In this document: positions 55,715 through 63,275 of the stretch, piece after piece
Layout of the letters: each line of letters begins with the position of its first letter
How positions within the stretch are numbered: position 1 is the stretch's first letter
Assembly (NCBI RefSeq): GCF_900143065.1
Contig: NZ_FRCX01000011.1
Span: 149,377-213,376 of the forward strand
DNA: 64,000 bases
Direction of reading: 5' to 3'
Source of the DNA: Duganella sacchari
Lineage (GTDB): Bacteria > Pseudomonadota > Gammaproteobacteria > Burkholderiales > Burkholderiaceae_D
Translations under genes and position numbers: made by a program
The notes under the pieces: model-generated
Seen by the model: only the letters and a program-made list of their open reading frames with translations
The model's database searches: none
What the model was told of the DNA's origin: nothing

Positions 55715-56554
55715 ATGCTGACAGAAGCACAAAAACAACAATACCAACACGATGGCTTCATCGTCATCCCTGGCTTCAAAAGCCCGGAAGAGATCGCCGC
55801 CCTGCGCGCCCGCGCTGCACAGATTGTCAACGATTTTGACCCGGGCGCCCAATCCGGCATCTTCAGCACCATCGAACAGGAAAAGACCACCGACGACTAC
55901 TTCCTCGGCTCCGACAACACCGTGCGCTGCTTCTTTGAAGAAGAAGCCTTCGGCCCGGACGGCAAGCTGAAACAGGCCAAGGAACTGTCGATCAACAAGA
56001 TCGGCCACGCCATGCACGACCTCGACCCGGCGTTCCGCGCCTTCACTGCGGACGCGCGTCTGGAAACGCTGGCACGTGAGCTGGGCCTCAGCGATCCGAA
56101 AGTCTGGCAATCGATGTACATCTTCAAGCAGCCCGGCATCGGCGGCGAAGTGCGCTGGCACCAGGACGCCACCTACTTCGACACCGATCCCGTCAGCGTC
56201 ACCACCTTCTGGTTCGCGCTGGAAGACGCCACGCTGGACAACGGCTGCATGTGGGCCGAACCGGGCGGCCATCGCGGCCCGATGCGCGAACGCTTCCTGC
56301 GCAATGGCGACAAGGTCGAGATGGAAAAATTGAGCGACCTGGCCTGGCCGGACAACAGTACCGCCGTGCCGCTGGAATGCAAGGCCGGCAGCCTGGTTTG
56401 CTTCCACGGTCTGCTGCCGCACTACAGCGCGCCGAACCGCTCGCCAGTCTCGCGCCACGCCTACACGCTGCACGTGACCGATGGCGCCACCCGCTACTCG
56501 CCGCAAAACTGGATACAGCGCGACGACAAACTGCCAGCGCGAGGCTTCCTGTAA
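55715..56554 (+). CDS. phytanoyl-CoA dioxygenase (PhyH) family protein
   Basis: A 279-residue Fe(II)/2-oxoglutarate dioxygenase. The iron triad is His149 and Asp151 (RWHQDATYF) with His236 in HGLLPHYSAPNRSPVSR; Arg247 should bind 2-oxoglutarate. The layout is close to human PHYHD1. The substrate is unknown; family members hydroxylate acyl-CoAs or small molecules. GGGAG precedes the ATG. The stop overlaps the ATG of the TIM-barrel gene by one base, so both act in one pathway. Confidence 0.92.
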   Translation: MLTEAQKQQYQHDGFIVIPGFKSPEEIAALRARAAQIVNDFDPGAQSGIFSTIEQEKTTDDYFLGSDNTVRCFFEEEAFGPDGKLKQAKELSINKIGHAMHDLDPAFRAFTADARLETLARELGLSDPKVWQSMYIFKQPGIGGEVRWHQDATYFDTDPVSVTTFWFALEDATLDNGCMWAEPGGHRGPMRERFLRNGDKVEMEKLSDLAWPDNSTAVPLECKAGSLVCFHGLLPHYSAPNRSPVSRHAYTLHVTDGATRYSPQNWIQRDDKLPARGFL

Positions 56555-57372
56555 TGCAGATCCAGATCTTCGCCGCCCACTGGGGCAACAACGAGCTGGA
56601 ACCACAGGTCTTCATCAACCGCGTCAAGGCTGCTGGCTTCGACGGCATCGAGATGTCGCTGCCGCTGGACGTGGCCGCACGCGACGAATGGGTGCGCCGC
56701 ATCGCCGATGCGGGCCTGGGCCTGATCGTGGCGCAGTGGGAGACAGTGTTCCATCCGGCGTTTGACGCGCACAAGCAAGCGCTGGCCGAACTGCTGCACA
56801 ACGCCTGCGCCGTCAAGCCGCTGCACGTGAACTCGCACACCGGCAAGGACTACTACACGCCGGAGCAGAACCGCGAACTGCTGGACCTTGCCGCCGGCAT
56901 CTCGCGCCAGCACGGCGTGCCGATTTATCACGAGATCCACCGCAGCCGTTTCAGCGGCCACCCGATGCTGTTGCTGCCTTACCTGCGCCAGATGCCGGAC
57001 CTGCAGCTGACCGCTGACCTGTCGCACTGGTGCTGCGCCTGCGAATCGCTGCTGGAAGACCAGCCGGAAACGCTGGCCCAGACCCTGCCGCACGTGCGCC
57101 ACATCCACGCCCGCGTGGGCCACGCCCAAGGGCCGCAGGTTGCCGACTTCCGCGCGCCGGAATCGCAGGCCGCACTGGAAGCGCATTTAAGCTGGTGGGA
57201 TGAAGTGATCCGCCTGCGCCGCGCCGCCGGTGCGGAACGCATGACGCTGACGCCGGAATTCGGCCCCGTGCCCTACACCCAGACCCTGCCTTACACGCAG
57301 AAGGAAGTCTCGAACGCCTGGGAACTCAACGTGGCGATGCTGGCCCTGCTGCGCCAGCGCTACGCGGCGTAG
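56554..57372 (+). CDS. sugar-phosphate isomerase/epimerase-like TIM-barrel protein
   Basis: A 272-residue protein of the AP-endonuclease-2/xylose-isomerase-like TIM-barrel family. Features are FINRVKAAGFDGIEMSLP, HVNSHTGKDYYTPEQ, YHEIHRSRFSGHP, LTADLSHWCCACE, VRHIHARVGHAQGPQ and TLTPEFGPVPYT, giving the usual set of Glu, Asp, His and Glu metal ligands. It overlaps the PhyH stop by one base. The reaction is unknown; isomerisation or epimerisation of a sugar-like acid is the family default. Its 3' end overlaps the convergent kinase gene by 13 bp. Confidence 0.9.
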   Translation: MQIQIFAAHWGNNELEPQVFINRVKAAGFDGIEMSLPLDVAARDEWVRRIADAGLGLIVAQWETVFHPAFDAHKQALAELLHNACAVKPLHVNSHTGKDYYTPEQNRELLDLAAGISRQHGVPIYHEIHRSRFSGHPMLLLPYLRQMPDLQLTADLSHWCCACESLLEDQPETLAQTLPHVRHIHARVGHAQGPQVADFRAPESQAALEAHLSWWDEVIRLRRAAGAERMTLTPEFGPVPYTQTLPYTQKEVSNAWELNVAMLALLRQRYAA

Positions 57373-59288
57373 GCCGCCTGCTCCTCGGGCCATAGCGGCA
57401 GCACCAGTGTCACCACGGTGCCTGCCGCTGGCATGGAGTCCACGCGTATCGTCCCTTTCAGCACGCTGGTGACAATGTTATAAACAATATTCATTCCCAG
57501 GCCTGATCCGCCCTGGCCCATCTTGGTGGTAAAGAAGGGGTCGAAGATCTTGTGCAGCACCACGTCGTTCATGCCGACGCCGTCGTCCTTCAGTTCCAGC
57601 ACCACCAGATCATTCCCCTCGCGCCTTGCATTGATGGTGATGGCGCCGCATTCGCGGCCGTCAAATCCATGCAGCAGCGCGTTGCCTATCAGGTTGCTGA
57701 ATACCTGGCTCAAGCTGCCGGGGTAGGAATCGAAGACGATATCGGCCGGCACATTCACCGTCACCGCGCAGCCGGCGCGACGCAGCTGCGCCGCGAACGT
57801 CGCCAGCGTATCGTGCAGCACCTCATCCAGACGGAAACGGCGGCGCTGGCCGCTGGCCTGGTCCACCGCGACCTGCTTGAAGGAGGTAATCAGGTCCGCC
57901 GCGCGCGTCAGCGAGTTGGTCATGATGTCGCAGGCCTTGCGTGCCTCCGCCATGTGCATTTCCAGCGTTGAGCGCTTCAAGCCGCCGTCCGCCTTGAGAC
58001 GGCGTTCGAAGTCGCGCACCATGTCGCCCAGCGCGCTGGCGGTCAGCAGGCTGTTGCCGATCGGTGTATTCAGTTCATGCGCCACGCCCGCCACCAGCGC
58101 CCCCAGTGACGCCATCTTCTCCGAGGTTTGCAGATTGGTCTGCGCCTGCTTCAGCGTCGCCACCACGCGCGCCAGATCGCCGCGCGCCAGCTCCACATTA
58201 TTCTTTTGCAGCTCCAGCTCCTTGAGGCTGAACTCCAGCCCGTGGCGCGCGGCGGATTCGCGCCGGTTGGCCACCAGCAGCGCCGCGATCAGCGCGCTGA
58301 TGATGACGCCCACCGCGCCGATCAGCAGCACCGGCAGCTGCGAGCGCCCATAGCGCGTCCCCGAGCGCCCTTCAAACTTGATGATCCAGTTGCGCTGCCC
58401 CACCGGCAGCGCCGTGCTGGTGACCAGCCCCGGCACCACTTCGGCGCGCTCCTGATGCGTCTCGGCCTTGCCGTCGCTGTCATATAGCAGCGTGTCGTCG
58501 CCGGGTTCCGGCGGCCTGCCGTTCAGCAGGCCGGCGTCTTCGATACGCACATGCAGATGTTCCAGCAGCGTCGGATCGATCACCTCGCGCATCAGCGTAT
58601 TGACGCGGAAGACAATCGCCACAAAGCCCACCAGCGCCTCGCGCCGCTGCGCCGTGGTTTCCCGCGGCATGTCGTTGCGGTAGACCGGCGCGCGCGCGAC
58701 AAAGCCTGGCTCGCCGCCGCTGGCGTCCTGCACCAGCGTGATGGGAATGGTGGCAACGATCTCGCCGCTATCGCGGCCCAGCTCCAGCGCCTTCAGGTGC
58801 GGCGACAGCGCCGACAGGTCCAGGCCGAAGGCGCTCTCATTGCCTTTAAGCGGTTCGGTGTATTCAATGATGTAGTGCACCGGCCGGCGGCTGGCGGGAT
58901 GCACACGAAAATCCGGATACGCCTGCGGCTCGATGCTGTTGTCGCGCTTGACGCGCTCCACAAACGCCGGCAGTTCAGCCTCCGGCACCAGGCGCACAAA
59001 CTGCAGCGCCTGAAAACCCGGATAGCGCCGCTCGACCTTAAGCTCGTTGACGAAGCGGTGAAAGTGCAGCCGGTCGATGCGGTCGTTGACGGCGTACATG
59101 CCCTTCATGCCGTGCAGCGTGTCGAAGTAAATCGCCAGCCGGCTCTGGGTATCGCGCGCCACCTTTTCGGCGTCGCGCTGGAAGCTGGCGCGTACCTGCT
59201 GCTTCTGCTGCTCCTCCATGACGAAGAAACAGGTCCAGGCAGTCAGGCATATCCCGACAAAGAAAGCCAGGTAGCCGCGCCCGCGCAT
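57360..59288 (-). CDS. CHASE-domain sensor histidine kinase
   Basis: A 642-residue membrane kinase. Helix 1 (about 6-23) and helix 2 (about 318-341) flank a periplasmic CHASE domain (FQRDAEKVARDTQSRLAIYFDTLHGMKGMYAVN...RYPGFQALQFVRLV). A cytoplasmic coiled-coil (LKELELQKNNVELARGDLARVVATLKQAQTNL) leads to the H-box GVAHELNTPIGN with His404 and an ATPase domain with NLIGNALLHG, DDGVGM and GGSGLGMNIVYN. It begins 2 bp after the HD-GYP response regulator gene and should phosphorylate that protein. Confidence 0.93.
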   Translation of the reverse strand: MRGRGYLAFFVGICLTAWTCFFVMEEQQKQQVRASFQRDAEKVARDTQSRLAIYFDTLHGMKGMYAVNDRIDRLHFHRFVNELKVERRYPGFQALQFVRLVPEAELPAFVERVKRDNSIEPQAYPDFRVHPASRRPVHYIIEYTEPLKGNESAFGLDLSALSPHLKALELGRDSGEIVATIPITLVQDASGGEPGFVARAPVYRNDMPRETTAQRREALVGFVAIVFRVNTLMREVIDPTLLEHLHVRIEDAGLLNGRPPEPGDDTLLYDSDGKAETHQERAEVVPGLVTSTALPVGQRNWIIKFEGRSGTRYGRSQLPVLLIGAVGVIISALIAALLVANRRESAARHGLEFSLKELELQKNNVELARGDLARVVATLKQAQTNLQTSEKMASLGALVAGVAHELNTPIGNSLLTASALGDMVRDFERRLKADGGLKRSTLEMHMAEARKACDIMTNSLTRAADLITSFKQVAVDQASGQRRRFRLDEVLHDTLATFAAQLRRAGCAVTVNVPADIVFDSYPGSLSQVFSNLIGNALLHGFDGRECGAITINARREGNDLVVLELKDDGVGMNDVVLHKIFDPFFTTKMGQGGSGLGMNIVYNIVTSVLKGTIRVDSMPAAGTVVTLVLPLWPEEQAAYAA

Positions 59289-59290
59289 GG

Positions 59291-60373
59291 TCAGGCGGGG
59301 TCGCTGTAACGTTCGGCGATGGCCATGAACTCCTCCTCCACCGTCAGCATGGCGTCCACCACGTCCGGGTCGAAGTGTTCGCCGCTTCCCTGCCGTATCA
59401 TCTCCATCGCGGTTTCATGGGTGAAGGCGGGCTTGTAGACGCGCTTGGAAATCAGCGCGTCGTATACGTCTGCCACCGCCATCAACCGGGCAGACATCGG
59501 GATCGCATCGCCGCGCAGGCCTTCGGGATAACCGGAGCCGTCGTATTTCTCCTGATGCGAGTAGGTGATCTCGCGCGCATAGCGCAGGAAGGTGTTGGTA
59601 TAGCCCAGCGCATTCTCGACATTGACGATGGCGTCACGGCCATACACCGTGTGCTTCTTCATGATGGCGAATTCTTCGTCAGTCAGGCGGTCGGGCTTGA
59701 GCAGGATCGCATCCGGGATCGACACCTTGCCGATATCGTGCAGCGGCGCCGCCTTGAACAGCGCCTTGATGTTGGCGTCGCTGAGCTCTTCCTCAAAGCG
59801 CTTGTGGTGCTGCAGCTGGCGCGCCAGCGCCGCCATATAATGCTGCACGCGGCGCAGGTGGTTGGCGGTTTCGTACTCGCGCGTCTCGGCCAGCGAGGCC
59901 ATGGCCCAGATCATCGCGTCGAGCATCTGGCTCAGTTCCAGCGTGACCTCTTCCACCACGTGTTCGAGCAGATTGCGCTGCTGCTTGAGCAGCTCGCGCA
60001 AGTGGCGCAGCTGCAGGTGGGTGTCGACGCGTGCGCGCAACACCTCGCCAATAACCGGCTTGGGCACCACGTCGGCCGCGCAGGCATCCAGCGCGCGCTG
60101 CTCGGCCGGTGCGCGCTGCAGCACGATGACGGGAATGTCGGCGGTGTCCGGGCTGGACTTGAGCTGCTGGCACACGCTGTAGCCGTCCAGGCCCGCCAGG
60201 TCCGCATCCACCACCACCAGATGCGGGCGCGGCACCTGCTGCATCAGATCCAGCGCCGCCCGGCCGCTGTTGGCCAGCCGCACTTCGTACTGATCCTCCA
60301 GCATGCCGTGCATCTGGATCAGGTTGTCGGCAGCTTCATCGACGATCAGGACGGTGGCCTTTTTGACATTCAT
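59291..60373 (-). CDS. response regulator with HD-GYP c-di-GMP phosphodiesterase domain
   Basis: A 360-residue protein: receiver domain (1-120) with acceptor Asp56 in VVVDADLAGLDGY and Lys105, a linker helix, and an HD-GYP domain with His212-Asp213 (HDIGK), HQEKYDGSGYPEG (273-285) and DVYDALISKRVYKP. It should hydrolyse c-di-GMP when phosphorylated by the CHASE kinase encoded 2 bp downstream. The receiver is slightly odd: the usual DD at the N-terminus is VDEAADN, and the HHE motif is HQE, a variant known in active members. GGGGGAG precedes the ATG. Confidence 0.93.
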   Translation of the reverse strand: MNVKKATVLIVDEAADNLIQMHGMLEDQYEVRLANSGRAALDLMQQVPRPHLVVVDADLAGLDGYSVCQQLKSSPDTADIPVIVLQRAPAEQRALDACAADVVPKPVIGEVLRARVDTHLQLRHLRELLKQQRNLLEHVVEEVTLELSQMLDAMIWAMASLAETREYETANHLRRVQHYMAALARQLQHHKRFEEELSDANIKALFKAAPLHDIGKVSIPDAILLKPDRLTDEEFAIMKKHTVYGRDAIVNVENALGYTNTFLRYAREITYSHQEKYDGSGYPEGLRGDAIPMSARLMAVADVYDALISKRVYKPAFTHETAMEMIRQGSGEHFDPDVVDAMLTVEEEFMAIAERYSDPA

Positions 60374-60454
60374 CTGCTGCTACTCCCCCGTGTGTGCTTA
60401 CCACCATCATAAACCGAGCGGAATTGCCCGCCAAAACTATTTTTCCCGGCTGAG

Positions 60455-60474
60455 CTTGCAATTATATAGTGCGC
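60455..60474. promoter_or_regulatory. candidate OhrR-type operator
   Basis: TTGCAATTATATAGTGCGC is a partly symmetrical AT-centred sequence 17 bp before the ohrR-like ATG, between it and the divergent response regulator. OhrR proteins bind AT-rich palindromes in their own promoters; the match is loose. Confidence 0.25.
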
Positions 60475-60490
60475 TACCTATACTGGGAAC

Positions 60491-60949
60491 ATGGAAACAT
60501 CTACGCACACCACCTCTGCCGTCCCGCAACTGGACGCCCAGCTCTGCTTCGCCCTGTACTCCACCTCGCTGGCCATGAGCAAGCTGTACCGCAAACTGTT
60601 GCGCGGCCTCGGCCTCACCTATTCCCAGTACCTCGTGATGATGGTGCTGTGGGAGAAAAACGAACTCACCGTGTCGGAAGTGGGTGAACGCCTGTTCCTC
60701 GATTCGGCCACGCTGACGCCACTGCTCAAGCGCATGGAAGCGGCCGAGCTGCTGACCCGCACCCGCGCCGCCAACGACGAACGCCAGGTCATCATCAAGC
60801 TGACCCCGCACGGCGACGCACTGCGCCATGAAGCCGCCAAACTGCCGCCGTCCATCCTGCAAGCGACCCAATGCACGCTGGACCAGATCGTCGGCATGAA
60901 ACAGCAACTCGATGAACTGCGTTCCAGCCTGATGAACGCCTCCGCTTAA
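60491..60949 (+). CDS. ohrR: MarR-family regulator, OhrR-like
   Basis: A 152-residue MarR repressor with the OhrR start LDAQLCFALYSTSLAMSKLYRKLLRGLGLTYSQYLVMMVLWE; Cys19 corresponds to the peroxide-reactive Cys of OhrR. The winged helix is ELTVSEVGERLFLDSATLTPLLKRMEAAELLTRTRAANDERQVIIKLT. It should derepress an organic-hydroperoxide gene (ohr) when oxidised; no ohr gene is adjacent. Instead a 2OG-Fe dioxygenase gene follows after 10 bp. Confidence 0.9.
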   Translation: METSTHTTSAVPQLDAQLCFALYSTSLAMSKLYRKLLRGLGLTYSQYLVMMVLWEKNELTVSEVGERLFLDSATLTPLLKRMEAAELLTRTRAANDERQVIIKLTPHGDALRHEAAKLPPSILQATQCTLDQIVGMKQQLDELRSSLMNASA

Positions 60950-60959
60950 CCCTAGTACG

Positions 60960-61715
60960 ATGACCACACCTATCTACACGCCGCTGGCCGATGCGGCCGA
61001 CGCGCTGCGCCAGAACGGCTACGCCTTGTTGCAACCGCAGGACGTGGCCGCGCTGGCCGGCCTGCCGCTGGCCGCGCTCAATGACCTGATTCCGAGCTGG
61101 GACGCGCTGGAGCTGGACAACTATCTCAAGGACGGCGGCCGCTATCGTCGCCGCCGCCACTCCTGCTTCGTGCAGGATGGCCGCCAGCTGACGCAAACGG
61201 CGCACCGCGCCCACTGGCAGCCGCTGGAATACAACGCGCTGCACGGCGGCATGCACCGCCTGTTCGAGCCGGTGCAGCCGGCCACCGTGACCCTGCCCGC
61301 ATGGCCAGCGCTGATTACCGCCATCGGCCAGGTGTGCAGCGCAGCACGCGGCAGCAGCGCCGCCGACCAGCCGGCGCCGTGGTATGTGGAGGCGCACCAG
61401 TTCCGCATCGATACCACCGATGGCATCGGCCGCCCGACGCCGGAAGGCGCGCACCGTGACGGCGTGGACTTCGTCGCCGTGCTGCTGGTCGCGCGTGAAG
61501 GCATCAAGGGCGGCGAGACGCGCGTGTTTGAAGCCGATGGCCCGAATGGCAAACGTTTCACCATGACCGCGCCGTGGACCATGCTGCTGCTCGATGACGC
61601 AACTGTCATCCATGAATCCACTCCGATCCAGCCGCTGGTGGCGCATGGCCATCGCGACACGCTGGTGCTGACCTGGCGCACCGGAGGATTCCAGGGACAG
61701 GAAAGTTCGCCTTGA
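60960..61715 (+). CDS. 2OG-Fe dioxygenase family protein (BsmA/PF10014-like)
   Basis: A 251-residue Fe(II)/2-oxoglutarate dioxygenase of the family with PF10014 (amino-acid hydroxylases such as IDO of Bacillus). The iron triad is His165 and Asp167 (GAHRDGVDFV) and His218 (HESTPIQP), with Arg232 in HRDTLVLTW for 2-oxoglutarate. Many members hydroxylate free L-amino acids; the substrate here is inferred only. It lies 10 bp after ohrR and probably shares its promoter. Confidence 0.88.
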   Translation: MTTPIYTPLADAADALRQNGYALLQPQDVAALAGLPLAALNDLIPSWDALELDNYLKDGGRYRRRRHSCFVQDGRQLTQTAHRAHWQPLEYNALHGGMHRLFEPVQPATVTLPAWPALITAIGQVCSAARGSSAADQPAPWYVEAHQFRIDTTDGIGRPTPEGAHRDGVDFVAVLLVAREGIKGGETRVFEADGPNGKRFTMTAPWTMLLLDDATVIHESTPIQPLVAHGHRDTLVLTWRTGGFQGQESSP

Positions 61716-61769
61716 AGGGCTAAATCCGATATAGTCTGTATAGCTAACTATGTACCAGGAGGGTGGTCT

Positions 61770-63122
61770 GTGGACACCAGCTACGAAATACAGCCTGATG
61801 AAATCGAAATCCTGATCGTTGAAGACAGCCCCACCCAGGCTGAACGACTGCGACGTCTGATCCAGTCCATGCGCTACAACGCGCGCGTGGCGTCCAACGG
61901 CCGTCTGGCCCTGGAAGCGATCCGCGAACACAAGCCGCACCTGGTGCTGTCGGATATCGTGATGCCGGAGATGGATGGCTATACGCTATGCCGCGCCATC
62001 AAGGCCGATCCCGAACTGCGCGACATCCCGGTCATCCTCGTGACCTCGCTGATGGATCCGAAGGACATCATCCGCGGCATCGAATGCGGCGCCGATAACT
62101 TCATCCGCAAGCCGTATGCGGAAGACTATCTGCTCAATCGCATCGGCCACATGCTGATGAACCAGAAGCTGCGCAAGAACCAGAACATGGAGATCGGCAT
62201 TGCCCTGTATCTGGGCGAGCAAAAGCACTTCATCAACGCCGACCGCCAGCAGATCCTCGACCTGCTGATCTCCACCTACGAACAGGCAGTGCAGGTCAAC
62301 AGCGAATTGCAGGCGCGCGAACGCCAGGTCATCGAACTCAATATGCGCCTGGCCCACCACGCGGGCGAACTGGAAACCATCAACCGCGAAATCGCGCTGA
62401 AGAACCTGGAGCTGGCGGAAGCGAGCCGCATGAAGTCGGCCTTCATCGCCAATATGTCGCATGAACTGCGCACGCCGCTCAACGCCATCATCGGCTTCAC
62501 CGGCGCGCTGCTCATGAAGCTCCCCGGCCCGCTGACGCCGGAGCAGGACAAGCAGCTCAACACCATCCGCACCAGCGCGCGCCACCTGCTCTCGCTGATT
62601 AACGACATCCTCGACGTGGCCAAGATCGAAGCCGGCAAGGTCACGCTGGAACTGGAAACCGTGCAGTGCCAGGAAGTGGTCAAGGATGTGGTGGACACGC
62701 TGCGCCCACTGGCCGCGCAAAAAAACCTCAAGCTGGAAATGGAGCTGGCCGATCCCTCCATCGTGCTGGAGACCGACCGCCGCGCGCTGACGCAGATCCT
62801 GCTCAACCTCGGCAACAACGCCATCAAGTTCACCGAAGCGGGCACCGTGCGCGTCACGCTGACCGAGCAGCCGGCCGAAGGCGGCAAACACTTCATCGAA
62901 TTTTCCGTCGCCGACAGCGGCGCCGGCATCCGCGAGGAAGACCAGAACAAACTGTTCCAGGCCTTCTCGCAGCTGGACTCAACCTCCACGCGCCACGCGG
63001 AAGGCGCGGGCCTGGGCCTCTACCTGTGCCAGAACCTGGCCAACCTGATTGGCGGCTCGCTGTTCTTCAAGAGCGACTTTGGCCACGGCAGCACCTTCAC
63101 GCTGGCCCTGCCCGCCAAATGA
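61770..63122 (+). CDS. receiver-histidine kinase (soluble, response regulator fused to kinase)
   Basis: A 450-residue cytoplasmic protein. The N-terminal receiver (12-130) has Asp62 in LSDIVMPEMDGY and the phosphate-switch Lys in NFIRKPY. A coiled-coil linker (about 175-220) leads to the HisKA domain FIANMSHELRTPLNAIIGFTGALL with His231 and an ATPase domain with NLGNNAIKFTE, DSGAGI and AGLGLYLC. The GTG start has GGAGGGTG upstream. Its input must come from a kinase elsewhere that phosphorylates Asp62, or it senses through its linker. No membrane segment is present. Confidence 0.93.
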   Translation: MDTSYEIQPDEIEILIVEDSPTQAERLRRLIQSMRYNARVASNGRLALEAIREHKPHLVLSDIVMPEMDGYTLCRAIKADPELRDIPVILVTSLMDPKDIIRGIECGADNFIRKPYAEDYLLNRIGHMLMNQKLRKNQNMEIGIALYLGEQKHFINADRQQILDLLISTYEQAVQVNSELQARERQVIELNMRLAHHAGELETINREIALKNLELAEASRMKSAFIANMSHELRTPLNAIIGFTGALLMKLPGPLTPEQDKQLNTIRTSARHLLSLINDILDVAKIEAGKVTLELETVQCQEVVKDVVDTLRPLAAQKNLKLEMELADPSIVLETDRRALTQILLNLGNNAIKFTEAGTVRVTLTEQPAEGGKHFIEFSVADSGAGIREEDQNKLFQAFSQLDSTSTRHAEGAGLGLYLCQNLANLIGGSLFFKSDFGHGSTFTLALPAK

Positions 63123-63147
63123 GGATTTGAGTATTCAAGAAGATGAT

Positions 63148-63153
63148 TATAAT
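63148..63153 (+). promoter_or_regulatory. -10 element TATAAT
   Basis: A perfect TATAAT 26 bp after the kinase stop. The possible -35 hexamers (TTGAGT at 63127 or ATTTGA at 63125) are weak. It could start the small transcript described next. Confidence 0.45.
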
Positions 63154-63159
63154 GACAAC

Positions 63160-63275
63160 GTAATTCTACGGTATTGCAGTGCAACATAAGGAGGGGTATA
63201 GTAGGAACTGTCTCCTCCAACCGTTCGCTGAACATTGGAATTCAACCCGCACCGTGTGGTCGCGGGTTTTTTTTT
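63160..63275 (+). ncRNA. candidate small RNA with intrinsic terminator
   Basis: A stretch of about 115 bases between TATAAT and a terminator contains no credible reading frame. GGAGG (about 63190) and CCTCC (about 63214) can pair around a 19-base loop, and GAACCGCT-like downstream sequence leads to the terminator stem at 63244-63268. It may be a regulatory RNA. The start point, about 63160, is inferred from the -10 position. No known family is recognised. Confidence 0.35.
63244..63275 (+). terminator. intrinsic terminator before the IS element
   Basis: AACCCGC and GCGGGTT flank ACCGTGTGGTC and are followed by a run of T reaching 63275. It lies directly at the edge of the insertion sequence. 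Confidence 0.8.
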
